Positions 13,150-24,333 of a stretch of 64,000 nt of DNA are shown piece after piece. This stretch comes from Phoronis australis (taxonomy: Eukaryota > Phoronida > Phoronidae): NCBI GenBank assembly GCA_002633005.1, contig NMRA01000464.1, forward strand, positions 196,131 to 260,130. Reading direction: 5' to 3'. Under the pieces are notes generated by a model. That model was not told the DNA's origin and searched no databases. It worked only from the letters and a program-made list of their open reading frames with translations. The stretch's first letter is position 1. Every line of letters starts with the position of its first letter. The translations under genes were made by a program, and so were the position numbers.

Positions 13150-13920
13150 GTGCAATCTTAGCCTTGGTGCAAAGCTGTATACTAAATATATAGCCGATGA
13201 GGGTAAAAAGTGAGCAAATGAAATCTGACAAAAAATTAGCCATTAAAAACTCAACTCTTCCTTTAGTAAACTGAATTATCTACCACTGTTATAAAAATAG
13301 ACGTTTTACTGTTATTTTGCTGCTTAAGTTGTGAAGCAATCTTATGCATAAGCTTTCGGCACCATGAAATATAGCTTCACCTATCGGCCAGTTTATTATC
13401 TCACCGATTCTTCAATCAACCGTTCTTCCAAGAGGTTGTGTACATGTCACAGCAAATTATCGGAACTGGTTTCATTTCGTTATAAGTTCTTGTATTTTAA
13501 TACCAGCAAACTGAAGTTAAGAACAATCTTTGCTGCTGCGAAGCTGCCATCATCTGCTGAGAGATGTCGCACAGAATGTAGGAAATGGCGCATGGGCGTG
13601 CCACGAGCGTACTGTTCTCAAAACGACGACAGACTTTTCTTTGTTGTAAAAGGCAGAAAATTACGCAAGAAAATGACGTTTATTAGATTGTTTTTCACTT
13701 TAATGGAAGTAATGGGCAAGGTGAGTGTCGGTTGACTCCCAGATTTTGCATGCTCCCCCGCAAGTCGTAAGCTCTACATGTTGATACAACTTTCCGGCGG
13801 GGTGACGAGCAGAACTACTCAGGCTATGTGAAATTTTGGGGGTCAAACGGAGCACAACACACAGTGGTACCTTGCTGTATTTTGACGATAGTCTTCATAC
13901 AGCTTGCTGGCTGACTAGTG
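13150..13920 (+). mobile_element. Non-autonomous dispersed element, copy 1
   Basis: It begins around TTAGCCTTGGTGCAAAGCTG and ends around GTCTTCATACAGCTTGCTGG. The same ordered blocks appear inverted at 36260-36815, including CGTACTGTTCTCAAAACGAC, AAGAAAATGACGTTTATT, GGGCAAGGTGAGTGTCGG and GGGGTGACGAGCAGAACTAC. An internally deleted copy lies at 55430-55525. The two ends share TTAGCC...AGCTGTAT in inverted orientation, suggesting short terminal inverted repeats. The open frame 13364-13735 lies inside and has no recognisable domain. Confidence 0.55.
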
Positions 13921-14303
13921 TAATATCACCAATATCGCATGAAGCCAATTTTGTTGAGATGATGTCTGAGACCACACTGGATACTTCTATTTTAATTATC
14001 AGTGGCTGCAATTCGCAAACATTGTGGTGAGAATCAATGCCAGAGGAAATGGACAGGGCACCAACATCAAGAGGACAGCAAGGAGTGAATGTGGAGTGAC
14101 TGGGAAATTGGCAGTACAGTAATTTAATAACACAAAAATGCTGAAAGCTTGTCATAGAGTTTAAATTTGTGAACAGCTTTTAACTTGGTTACGCCAACTT
14201 CTTTCATACTTTAGAAGAAAATTTAGGCTTACGAGTTTAAAATTTAAAATTGTATTTCCTCATTATTCAGCTATGAAACAAGTAATATGAATCAAATCAC
14301 TTA

Positions 14304-14385
14304 CCGTATTCGCCCTAATAAGTGCCCAGGGCGCTTAAAAAAATTCGCTTCAGGAAGGGGGCGCTTATTATAGCCCAAAAGTGTT
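14304..14385 (+). mobile_element. Small or truncated relative of the TACCGTA...CGCCC elements
   Basis: The sequence ACTTACCGTATTCGCCCTAA followed by TAAGTGCCCAGGGCGCTTA and, about 40 bases on, GGGGGCGCTTATTATAGCCC resembles the ends of the 10036-12471 element (CTTACCGTAATCG..., AAGCGCCC). It appears to be a short palindromic fragment. The right end is not defined. Confidence 0.4.
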
Positions 14386-15316
14386 TGAAACCTGGTCTCA
14401 AAAACAGATGAAATCATAAGCTAGAATTCATCAAATTTACGCTCTGTGATGCATCTGTAACCTATGAGAGAGTTTCTACAAAATTGCAGTGCATTGCTAT
14501 TGAACTTGATTGTTAAATTAGGAGCACTTTTCAGAAAATCCCAATGCGAAAACTCGTCGACTGACGCATTGCTGCCTCGCGATCGACGATAGGTCAACTT
14601 AAATTCTTGAGTATAAATATAGTTTCGACTCAACAAATTACTTGAAGTCCTCCTTAAGTTTTCAAAGTGGTGGAGTCGGTATTAACTGCATATTAAGTCA
14701 TATTAAGTCCAAATCTGCGCTAGATCGTACTCCGCAACACGAGAAAAATCTCTGGACGAACACACGTTGTTGTCATGTGATGTTTGTTTTAAGTTCATCT
14801 GTGTATTGTGTGAGTGAGCGAGCCCATGCATTTCATCATTTGCCAGAGTAAACGCGATGTAACGATCTAGTTGTGCATTGTAACTAAGGAAATCAACATG
14901 AGCTGTAAAGCAGCACGTGTGTTATTTAGCACTTGCAGATCTCGTTTGCTAAAAAACATTTGAGAATTGTCTCAGTAAGGCCGATGTCATTGAGTCGTCA
15001 GGTGACAGGATGCGTGACAGTCTAACAGTTATTTTTCGAGGGATTCGTGAGGTGTAAGGGTGCGGAAGCATTCACTATCAGCCTAGTGCATCAGTTTGAC
15101 TTTAAAAACACCAATTACGATTAATTTAATAATTCCCCCCTTAAAAATAATGCAAACATTTTTTACTTGCCGATGCTATGCTACCCGTTTCATGAATATA
15201 GTTACCAAAGACTAATCTTTGATGACAGATACTTGAATGTAGCATGCGCTTCCTAGCCACGTGCTTTTAACTGAACAAAGGTCAAAACAGGAAGCTGCGA
15301 CACTTTAAAAGCAGTC
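14386..15316. other. Non-coding stretch, nothing recognised
   Basis: No open frame with domain content and no repeat structure that I can support. Confidence 0.35.
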
Positions 15317-15450
15317 GTGGAGAACACTGAAATCCGTCTGAAAATTGAATTTCACGAAAATTCATCAAGGAACTCTGAAGAAACTGAGACCAATGTAAAA
15401 AATGAAATTGCCACTAGGGGGCACAGTGATATTCACATCGGTCCAGAACT
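15317..15450 (+). repeat. Fragment of the compound CTCF-motif repeat
   Basis: It contains the family's CATCAAGGAACTCTGAAGAAACTGAG-like block, then ATTGCCACTAGGGGGCACAG at 15408-15427. Copies of the same blocks stand at the start of the larger arrays near 20340-20700 and 53455-53520. Confidence 0.6.
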
Positions 15451-15559
15451 CATCCTCATCTGTCGTCAGCCTCATAGAAACACACGTGCCAAATCTCATT
15501 GGTCCAATTAAAATTTTGCGAGGGGTTTAGGAGTAACAGCCACAAATGTCAGTGTCCGT

Positions 15560-15982
15560 TTGCATGAAACAGTCCCAAATAGGGACTCGACTAAGATCCC
15601 TAAGTCTTTTTGTGTATTTTTGTCTTAATGGTCTAACAAATGCTATATATTTTCTTTCATTTCATCTTTATTATAAGCTCCTCTTTGATTAATGATATTT
15701 TCTAATAATATAACTAAAAACTGAGCCCAGAGTTCATTGAAAATAATTAGGGACTCAGTCCTTAAATTGGGGATGTTGCATGAAAAGATCCCTACTTATT
15801 TTCGATAATATTGACAAATTCAACATAGAGTTCACTCTCGATTTGTATCAAAGTCAAAAGTAGACTTAGTAATGAAATTAAAACAATACAAGATAGGTCA
15901 ATCGGTGTTTTAACAAGTCCACAAATACGCAGTAGATTTTGGGAACTTAGTTGAGTCCCTATTTGAGACAGTTTCATGCAAC
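15560..15982 (-). mobile_element. MITE family M1, copy 1
   Basis: The left end TTGCATGAAACAGTCCCAAA and right end (reverse complement) TTGCATGAAACTGTCTCAAA form terminal inverted repeats that continue through ATAGGGACTCRACTAAG. It is about 423 bp with no coding. The interior matches the copies at 21928 and 40748 in opposite orientation, including a GGGATCTTTTCATGCAA-type block in the middle. Confidence 0.75.
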
Positions 15983-16243
15983 TGGTCACAGATGCCCAGA
16001 CAGCGGTGACAGTAATATGCCCCACATAAAAATGTGTGGACGCATAAAAATGGGGTGGGTCAGGTTTGATGGCAGTTTTGTGGACTAAATGGAAAGTGAT
16101 TGTAAAAAAGTAAAAAGACATGACTTTGTTAAATTTCGCCATCTTAGAGAAACCCCAAAATAGAGAGTACTTTCTGTCAGTTATACATTTCTTCAAGTGC
16201 CTCGAGACAAGGTGCAAACATGGGTTTCAGTGACCCAGACCGG

Positions 16244-16762
16244 AAGCGTGTTCAATAGAGTGAGCGCCCGCGAGCGATTTGAGCGCCCTCGTCCTGAACA
16301 GCTGTGTTTACAAACAACCTCGAGAGCATGTTCGCTTAGATTTCCAAGATGGCGTCCTGCCGCGAAGGCTTCACATCTGCAGCATAAGAACCCATTCTGG
16401 TTCTGCAACACGAAAACTAACCTCAAAAGTTGACCGACTCATCCGAAAGTGCGACTTAAATTGCGGGTAGCTGTATTGAGGAACAGTTCTCTCGACGTAA
16501 TTTTCGATTCTTGTCATTCTAAAGCCTTCACGGTTGTTGTCTTGGGCTGCAGATATTAAAACTGGCAAAGATTAATCATAGTCATCGCTCAGTATGCCAT
16601 AGGAAGGACTGTTAGTGTTAAGCTCATCGGCTAAGACGTTCAACACAATCTGCTTCAGAGTCACCATACTGGATCGCACAGTGAGCGCTCACAGCTGTTC
16701 AGGAACTGTTCCTTGTGTTCGCGAGTACACGCTAGGGGGCGCTCACTCTGTTGAACACGCTT
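16244..16762 (-). mobile_element. Harbinger-like remnant element with 25 bp inverted ends
   Basis: The left end (from 16244, AAGCGTGTTCAATAGAGTGA) and the reverse complement of the right end (from 16762, AAGCGTGTTCAACAGAGTGA) agree over about 25 bases with one mismatch, both followed by GCGCC. A second shared block, CTGAACAGCTGTG, lies inside each end. The 519 bp element encloses the transposase fragment at 16371-16568. I saw no clear 3 bp target duplication. Confidence 0.6.
16371..16568 (-). pseudogene. PIF/Harbinger (HARBI1-like) transposase N-terminal fragment
   Basis: The 65-codon minus-strand frame includes IENYVERTVPQYSYPQFKSH and then FRMSRSTFEV. This is the pattern Y-x-E-x-x-VP-x-Y-x-x-x-F-x-x-HFR-x-S-x-x-x-F-E typical of the region before the catalytic domain in HARBI1-like nucleases. 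No DDE catalytic residues follow, since the frame turns to unrelated sequence and stops at 16371. It sits within a 519 bp element with matching inverted ends, so it is a relic, not a host gene. Confidence 0.55.
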
Positions 16763-18680
16763 CAGTGATAACATCAAAATCAGCCACTTCAGCTGTACTC
16801 TTAGTCCTAGGAAAACAAGCACTGAACCACACATCAAGCTCTGCACAAGAGGCATGATGGATGACGAAGATATTATGATATAAGACAGATAGACTTAGTT
16901 AATGCCATCATCACAACTGATCAATTCTTCAGTCTGCTGCCAGACTTCTCCTACCACTCACATCCATGCTTTAAATTTAAGTGGCATTTCATACCCATAC
17001 ACTCCAACAGTTATGCAAATAAAACAAATCAAGGTCCAGTTCAATTAAAGTAAAAATTGATCAGGTTATAAAACTGCTCCTGTGGCCTCGACTTGTATAA
17101 GGATTCCTCATAGATCTGAAGGCAAGAAGAAAATGCCTCTTAATTACTGGTGGCAAATTGATATTTGGCAAACTGTAATTATAAGCCAGCTGTTTGACAT
17201 CTTCAAATTGTGGTTTTCACAACTGATGACTTATACATGCCCCAGAGATGGGCATGCATCCTGGCAAACTAGTTCCTGAGCTATACAGGGTTTGGATTTT
17301 GCACATGTAAGCTTAAAGTTCCTGAGCTATACAGGGTTCGGATTTTGCACATGTAAGCTTAAGGGGCAAAATGCCAGGTGGTTTTGGCAATTTTGACTGT
17401 TGACTTTGAAATGAGCACAAAAAGCTCGGCCTTGTATTTAGTTTGTTTTAAATCTGTAAAAAGCGCTGGACTTCCTGGTTTTATTTCAAGTTCCAAAAGT
17501 TAGACGCAACAAATATGCCTGTGAGGTAAAAAATTACGTTCTAACCCTGCTGTATCCAGAGTCTTCACTTGCCACACTGCTGGTGGCCTAATGCTAGGAC
17601 TTTATGAGACAAGGTGAGATATTGCCATATGTATTTTAAATGAAAACACATGGTTTTAGCAAGGTCCTAGCATAAGTCCTAGTAGCAATACTGCATTAAG
17701 TCTGCACTTAAGCCAGTAACAACTTGATCAAAATCATTTTCTCATTACAATGGCAACTGGGGCCCATTTGCATTGCTACGGTCAATTAGCTACTGTGGGA
17801 GTGAACTTCCAACATTTCAAATAAAAAAACAGGGTTGTTTATAATAGCAGGGGATTACAGAAATATGAGCCTTAATGGTACAGACACTAGAAGGGGTTAT
17901 TTACATTATTGGCTGTCAAAGTGAATGAATCATCAGTGGAACCTTCAATCAATATCAGGTGAACAGGTACAGGTAAGGAAATGATGGTCACGACCTGTAC
18001 AGGAGTGCAGCAATCAAATGTGGCAACAAACAGTTTGAATCAGAACAGCACCATTACAAAATCATCATTGTTTTAAATTGCTTTCGAAACCTGGACTTAT
18101 CTACTGAGCTATAATTAAAATAACTGGTGACAAATGGCTAAGATCATGAATTGCTTTTCTCCTTGGTATTTTGAACTATGCTCAGTGACTAGTATTTCTT
18201 CCAATAAAACCTCAAGGACAGAAATAAAGCAAAAACCACACAACCTCAGCTGACTGGCGCCAATTCAATACTCACAAACGCAAGTGTAAAACCAGTCATA
18301 TCTTCATTTTAGAGCCTTACTCACTCATTAGGCACTTACAAGTCTCACGATTTATCTCGATCAGACAAAAATATCTAGCAGTATCGATCCATAGATGCCT
18401 ACTTTCCCAGTTCAAGGAGAATAACCATGACTATCTATTGAACTTGACATTTGGTTTGGACAACAAAGCACTGTCACTGTTTACTGAACAAATATGCCAC
18501 AACCAACAAAGCATCAGTTGGGAACAAGGACAAGCATAATTAGCACAACATCACAATGAGTACAAGAAACAGAGAAATGTCCAGTAGTTTTATGAATAGA
18601 GCAGGGACAGATGTACAGCTGAAGAAAACAAAAAACGAGGGAGGGCAGGTGATAAAACAGAATATTGAACAACGCACGTC
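16763..18680. other. Non-coding stretch with a 46 bp tandem duplication
   Basis: Two direct copies of a 46 bp unit starting GTTCCTGAGCTATACAGGGT occupy 17272-17363 with about one mismatch. Otherwise nothing is recognised. Confidence 0.5.
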
Positions 18681-18862
18681 TCTCTCCCCCCCACCCCCAC
18701 CCCCCTCTCTCCCACTCTCTCTTTCTCCCTCCCCCTCCNTCTCCCTCTCTCTCTCTCCCTCCCTCTCCCTCTCCCTGCCCCTCTCTCTCTCTCACCCTCC
18801 CTTTATCTCTCTCTCCCAGTCTCTCCCCTCTATCTCTCCATCCATCTATCCATCTATCTACT
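18681..18862. repeat. CT-rich low-complexity tract containing an unresolved base
   Basis: About 180 bases are almost pure C and T (CTCTCT, CCCTCC and CCATCTAT runs). Position 18739 is N, the only ambiguous base in the window. Open frames on either strand here are artefacts of the composition. Confidence 0.9.
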
Positions 18863-19430
18863 CTGAAGCTTTGGATCTGTCTGTTTAGATAGTAAGTCAC
18901 ATGTTTTGGCCAGCTTTTCAGAAGAAACAAAACTGTCCTTGCAGTAAAATCCAAGACCATTCCAAGCCATAAATAGATGGTGTTTAACATGCAGTCAACA
19001 AGAGGGAAACATGAAATATGCAGTCACACTTTCACACTGGGACAGAAAGTGCCTCAAAGAATATCAGGTCATTGCAGCTGGAATCAACTCCCATTTCCCT
19101 TAGGGCATCACCAAGCCAAACCCATCACTGGGACAGGATAATTAATGACAGAAAGCTAATTTACTGTACCTCACTGTTTCTAAACCAGTAGCAACTATCC
19201 AGACATAGAGCTTTATCCACACCCAACATAACACTATCTACTACTAGTGTTCTGCCCCTAGACCAAGCTTTACTTCAAAGTGCACATACAAACAATTATG
19301 CAAGGAATTCCCTTCCAGCATCTTAATTACTCAACAAGCCTGAAGCACAAATTGAGGTTCACTGACAGATGGCTAATTTACATAGTACAACTCAACAGCA
19401 GTCACGACAGGTCAGATTTTAAAACTACCC

Positions 19431-20059
19431 CAGCGCTCGATTTGGTAACCTGCAGGTCGCCAATGCTACGTCAGATTGTAGGCGACCACGGAAAAATTCC
19501 AAGTCGCCACCAGGTCGTCACTGCGAGTATCAAAGTCAGACAATACTACCCTCTAAATTCGTTTCAAGGTTTGTGTTAACTAAACGTTTTGCTAGGTTTA
19601 GTACATGATTCACAACTGCTCCATTTATATCGCGAATTCAGCACATTTGCCACCAAGTTCAAGTTACACCAGGAAGTAAACAGACAGTCACAGACAGTCA
19701 CAGAAGTCAGGACTGGTCAGCAAAAATCCGTCCAGAATCAGGATTGGCAAAATTTGCATAAGTCCATGCTGTCGTCTACGTTTCATACTCGTTTATGGGT
19801 TGACGCCGGAAGGAATGAAATGGAGTTTGACAATGAACGTATGAAAATTTGCAGGCAAAATCAAGGAATACAAAAGGAGAATGGGTCGTCGGTTTTTTTT
19901 TGGTCAACGAAACTCTGCGGTTGAATAGGGACCTCAGAACTTACAGGTGCCAAAGGTTTTCAGTTTTGGCAACCTCAGACCTTTAAATTTCATTTGATGA
20001 CCTGACATTTTTGCCAGGTCGCCAAATGCAACTTGGCGTTATCTAAGCATCGAGCGCTG
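19431..20059. mobile_element. Inverted-repeat element with CAGCGCTCGAT ends (hAT-like?)
   Basis: The left end is CAGCGCTCGATTTGGTAACC and the right end (reverse complement) is CAGCGCTCGATGCTTAGATA. Both ends carry an AGGTCGCC block just inside (GCAGGTCGCCAATG on the left; CCAGGTCGCCAAATGC on the right). Length is 629 bp. The CAG(C/T)G start resembles hAT elements, but I found no 8 bp duplication. A related copy lies at 43730-44010. The open frames 19280-19579 and 19589-19924 overlap it and show no domain. Confidence 0.5.
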
Positions 20060-20164
20060 CACGGTAATTCTTAGAATCTTCTGACATAAAGCATTTTAGC
20101 CCATTTCAAGCATGGTTTGCAATGTATAGATGTCATAAAACATTTGCTAAAGTTACCACAATAA

Positions 20165-21545
20165 GTAAACAAGAACAGTGCGGAGCGTTGAAATGCGCCC
20201 ACCAATGCACCACAAACGGTGTGCTTCTAGGGTTGTTTATTTGTTTCATAAAAATAGCCACTGAATGGCACAAAAACATGCAATCCACCTGAAAGCAAAA
20301 AAATGCCATCGCTTCTTTAATAGAAAGCTATTTACCAAAGTTCATAAAAATCTGTCAAGGAACTTCAGAGAAACGGAGGAAAATGGAAAAAATGAAGGCG
20401 CCTAAGTAGTCAAATTCATTACAGTCAACCGCTTCTTCACACTGAGAACATACACGCCAATTTTCAAAATCATCCTTAAAATGGTTTGGTTGATCGAGGG
20501 ATGGATGCCAAAAACCAGACTCAAAAACAGGAAAAATTGCCACTAGGTGGCGCAAAGTATCTCGATTCCATCAGAAAACAGGACGATAGCATCATCTCAT
20601 CAATAGATGCCTATATTCCAAATTTTCTGAAAATCTATTGAGGACTTTTGAAGATACATAGGTAAACTTAAAAAACTAAAATTGCCACTAGGGGGCACCC
20701 CAGTAGTCAGACCCGTTCGAAAGTTGTTATCCATTGTGAACATGATATAAATACACTTGCTAAATTTAGCAAAGATCCAGCAAACGATTTGGGAGATATA
20801 GCCATGGGCGCAAAAAAACTGCCACTAGGAGGCGCCACAGTAGTCAAAGTCATCGGAAAATCATCGTCAGCTTCGTAAGAGCAAACATGCCAATTCTCAC
20901 AATCATCCTTAGAGCCATTTGGCTGATAGAGGGTTGGACGCCAAAAAACATACCTGAAAACCGTAAAAATGCCCATTAGGAGGCACACAATACGTCAAAT
21001 CCATCTGAAAACGGGATGATAGCGTCACTTCACTAATAGATGCCTAAATGCCAAATTTTATGACAATACGTTGAGGAACTTTGAAGATACAGAGGTAAAT
21101 GTAAAACAATGACATTGCCACTAACTAGGGGGCACACCGGTGGTCAGATGCGTTCCAAAGTCGTAGTCGTTTATTGTCATCATATAAATACACTTCCTAA
21201 ATTTAGGAAAGATCCTGCCAATGGTTTAGCAGATACAGCCAGGGACAAAAAGCTGCCACTAGGAGGCACTACAGTAGACGAAAAAGGCGGAAAATCGTCA
21301 GCTGTCCTCTTCATAGTAGAAACATACATGTCAATTTTCACAATCATCCTTAGAGTGGTTTAGTTGATAGAGGGGTGGATGCCAAAAACAGACTGAAAAA
21401 CAGCAAAAATGGCCAATAGGTGGTGCAAACTTTGTCGAAGCCATCTGAAAACAGAGAGATAGTGTCACCTCACTAATAGATACCTATATGCCAAATTTTA
21501 TGAAAATATGCTAAGAATCTTTGAAGATATAGAGGTAAGCGTAAA
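20165..21545 (+). repeat. Compound CTCF-motif repeat, copy 1
   Basis: It begins AACAGTGCGGAGCGTTGAAA and runs to GAGGTAAGCGTAAAAAACTC. Three sub-unit types recur in order, each with a GCCACTAGG-type motif. Type A (GGTGGCGCAAA) is at 20539, 20971 and 21411. Type B (GGGGGCAC) is at 20684 and 21115. Type C (GGAGGCGCCACAGTAGTC) is at 20821 and 21254. Motif spacing is 137-157 bp and the three-unit period is about 430-440 bp. Each sub-unit also carries AAATTTTATGA or TTTTCACAATCATCCTTAGA blocks. The minus frames 20355-20555 and 20707-20988 belong to the repeat. Confidence 0.8.
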
Positions 21546-21927
21546 AAACTCGTTTTGTGCATGCTACCAAGGACTTTTTGTAATGACTGGTGGCTTCAGT
21601 CACATAAAGAGCAATGCCAGAGGAACTAATCCGAGTTTGATATGTAGGCTCATGCACCGATCTGATACGCAATGAGTTTGCGGTAGGTTGGTCTTATCGT
21701 GCCAACCATCGAACTATTGCCAGAAGATTTTTAAAAATGACCAATCTTTGCAATTGATCAGATAAAAATTGCTCGATCTTGCTAGACATTGGAATGGAAC
21801 TCAGTCGGCAGGATCGCGGCCTAGCATATTGTCCAGTATGCGATCACAGGCTGAAACTCAGTCACCGGGATTGCAGCTGAGCATCGTGCGATATGTGACT
21901 AAGGCACAAGCAACTTTCAGTGCATGG

Positions 21928-22346
21928 TTGCATGAAACAGTCCCAAATAGGGATGGATTCATCTGAGTTCCCTAAATCTACTGCGTATTTGTGGACTTGT
22001 GAATACACTGATTGCCCTTTCTTTTACTGTTTTAAATTCATTAGTGAGTCAACTGTTGGCTTTGATACAAACCGTGAGCGAATTCTACGCTGAATTCTCA
22101 ATATTATCAAAAATAAAAAGGGATCTTTTCATGCAACGCCCCTAACTTAGGAACTAACCCCCTGTTAATTTTCTTTATACTCAGGGCTCAGCTTTTAGTG
22201 AATTTATTACAAAATGTCATTAGTCAGAGGAGCTCATAATAAGATATGATAGAACAAGATTACATCTGTGAGTAAAGAAAGATACAAAAGTGCGAAAGAT
22301 GTAGCGAACTTAGTTGAGTCCCCTATTTGGGGCTGTTTCATGCAAC
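21928..22346 (+). mobile_element. MITE family M1, copy 2
   Basis: The left end TTGCATGAAACAGTCCCAAA and right end CTGTTTCATGCAA are inverted. The interior shares GAATTCTCAATATTATC, GGGATCTTTTCATGCAACGC and AGAGGAGCTCATAAT with the other copies. 419 bp, same orientation as copy 3. Confidence 0.75.
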
Positions 22347-24139
22347 CGGGCACTGGATCCTTAGGAAATGTAAAAATGACAGTTGCAGTGTTTTCGTGAA
22401 CGAATTTGTGCAATTTATCACGCTGCAAAAGGTGCTCTTAGCCATTGTTTTCTCGTGCTTTGTACTTGACCATTACTTATACGCTACTTGGCGGCGCTAA
22501 TAGTAGCCATAACATGGCGGCGCTAATAGTAGCCATAACAGCGAACTCCCCAATGAATACTCCTACTATATAGTGAACTCCTTGCTACAACTTGTTGCAA
22601 ATAAACTTGTTCCAGCGCAAATGACCATTACAGTTGTGGCCTGCATACTGACTTTTGGCTAAAAATCAGTCTATGGATGACTTAATCCGTTTCACCAAAT
22701 CAGCCTAAGGTTAGAAGTCGAAAAATCTTTCAACAACCCAAAGCCTATTCGGGCGCAGAGTGAAAGTCACGGCTAACCGACAAAACATTTGGCTTAGAGA
22801 CTTTTCAACAAACGAGCCTTAGAAGCAACGTCCACGAAGAAGAAATTGTCAGATTGCAGCTTACTAGTAGTGCTTACACTTTATACAGCCATTGTCCTCT
22901 TGTCATACTGCATACATTGTCATGTGAAGAGGTCCAGACACTGCTGGGGCTTGGCATAGCAAAATATATTAATAGCAAAATATATTAATAAGGCCGTCTC
23001 CATCACATAACACTTCCCATATTAATACTCACAAATTTACCACGACTTCTTCGATTTGCACAGGTTAACACGTTCTATTAATTAAAGAGGGAAAGCAACT
23101 GTTTTCATGTTACTTTTCAGTGAAAACTCAAATTCCTGGTTATCTTGTAGAGACATATTTCCCAGTTTTAATGTTCCCTTGGCAAGTAACAATCCATGGT
23201 ATAATAGAAAGCCACGTAAACTACTTGACAAAAGGGCCCACATCTTGGCTCTGAATTCAGTTCCACTGAACAAACATGAATGGCCTGCACAGACTGTTTT
23301 CAATAGGGAATATGACATCATGTTTCAATAAAAGTGAACCAGAACCAACATGCAAGATCATCACTGGAGACCTTTATCATCAATTTTTATTACTTCATGG
23401 ACAGCAAACACACACCTTTAAAACAGTAATTAACATGGAAATCATGGATGTATGCAAGCTAACCACAGATCTGTATTTTCACTAAACATAAAGTAACATC
23501 AAAAACAGGTTCTTTCCCACTGAAGTAAAAGGGTTTCCAAAATTCCCTTACAGGCGGCATTCAGTCACATTTCCAACACAAACAGGTCAGGTATGGACAT
23601 TCTATATTCACAACACACATTCAAGACATTGGGTTCAACAATGTAGTGAATGACAGATGTTGAGTTTCTCAGACTGCAGGTGACACCATATTCACAGGCT
23701 ATGTATTTAGATCAACAACACTAACCCACAGGTCAAGAATCAAAAGAGTCATTCTGCAGTCGTGAAAGCCACACATGGCACACTATATGTCAAAACTAGG
23801 GTACAGCTATTTAGGCAACTATCACTCTAGGTCAATGAGGAAGTATTCACATGACAGGGAAGGTAACTAAAGCAATATTCAATGGAAAAGACAAATACCC
23901 TATCATGGTTTAGGTTAAGGGACAGCTTATGACTGTTATGGAGGGTTTATGGTAAAAGGCAGTTCATGATGGTTTAGGATAACAGACAGGTTAAGATTGT
24001 TGTGACACAGGAGGTGCATCGTCCCTTTCCAAACCAAATGCAAGTGATACTATAATGCTGGTGACATATGACAAGATAAAAGCATGGAAGTTTTGAGACA
24101 TCCAGTTTAGAAAATATACAAAATTTGAATATTATACTA
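22347..24139. other. Non-coding stretch with short repeats
   Basis: A 26 bp unit with GGCGGCGCTAATAGTAGCCA is duplicated at 22491-22541. The block around 22640-22850 (TTGGCTAAAAATCAGTCTAT) and 23225-23310 (CACATCTTGGCTCTGAATTC) resembles sequence at 45930-46110 and 46268-46350, so both are probably parts of one unnamed dispersed repeat. No gene is recognised. Confidence 0.4.
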
Positions 24140-24265
24140 GAATTTGAAATAAAACTTACTAGAATTAGTGACGTTGCGTCCGTCTCTCATGGACTTCAGG
24201 TTGGCTAAAAGTCCGTGAGAGACGAACATAACATCGCTAAATCTAGTAAGTTTTATTTCAAATTC
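24140..24265. mobile_element. Short foldback (hairpin) element
   Basis: The arm GAATTTGAAATAAAACTTAC continuing TAGAATTAG is matched in inverted orientation by TCTAGTAAGTTTTATTTCAA and ATTC. The centre carries inverted copies of GTCTCTCATGGACTT and AAGTCCGTGAGAGAC. A second right-arm copy follows directly at 24266-24333 (GGCTAGAAGTCCGTGAGAGA ... TTTTTTTTCAAATTCC). Confidence 0.7.
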
Positions 24266-24333
24266 AGCTTGGCTAGAAGTCCGTGAGAGACTGACGTAAC
24301 ATTGTTAACTCTAGTAATTTTTTTTTCAAATTC

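Noticed and set aside
15792-16217. 141-codon minus frame
   Set aside because: Half of it is M1 MITE sequence and the rest has no domain; the other MITE copies are not open.
18514-18990. 158-codon minus frame and opposing plus frames rich in E/R/G or S/P/L
   Set aside because: Translation of a CT-rich low-complexity tract that also contains an N.
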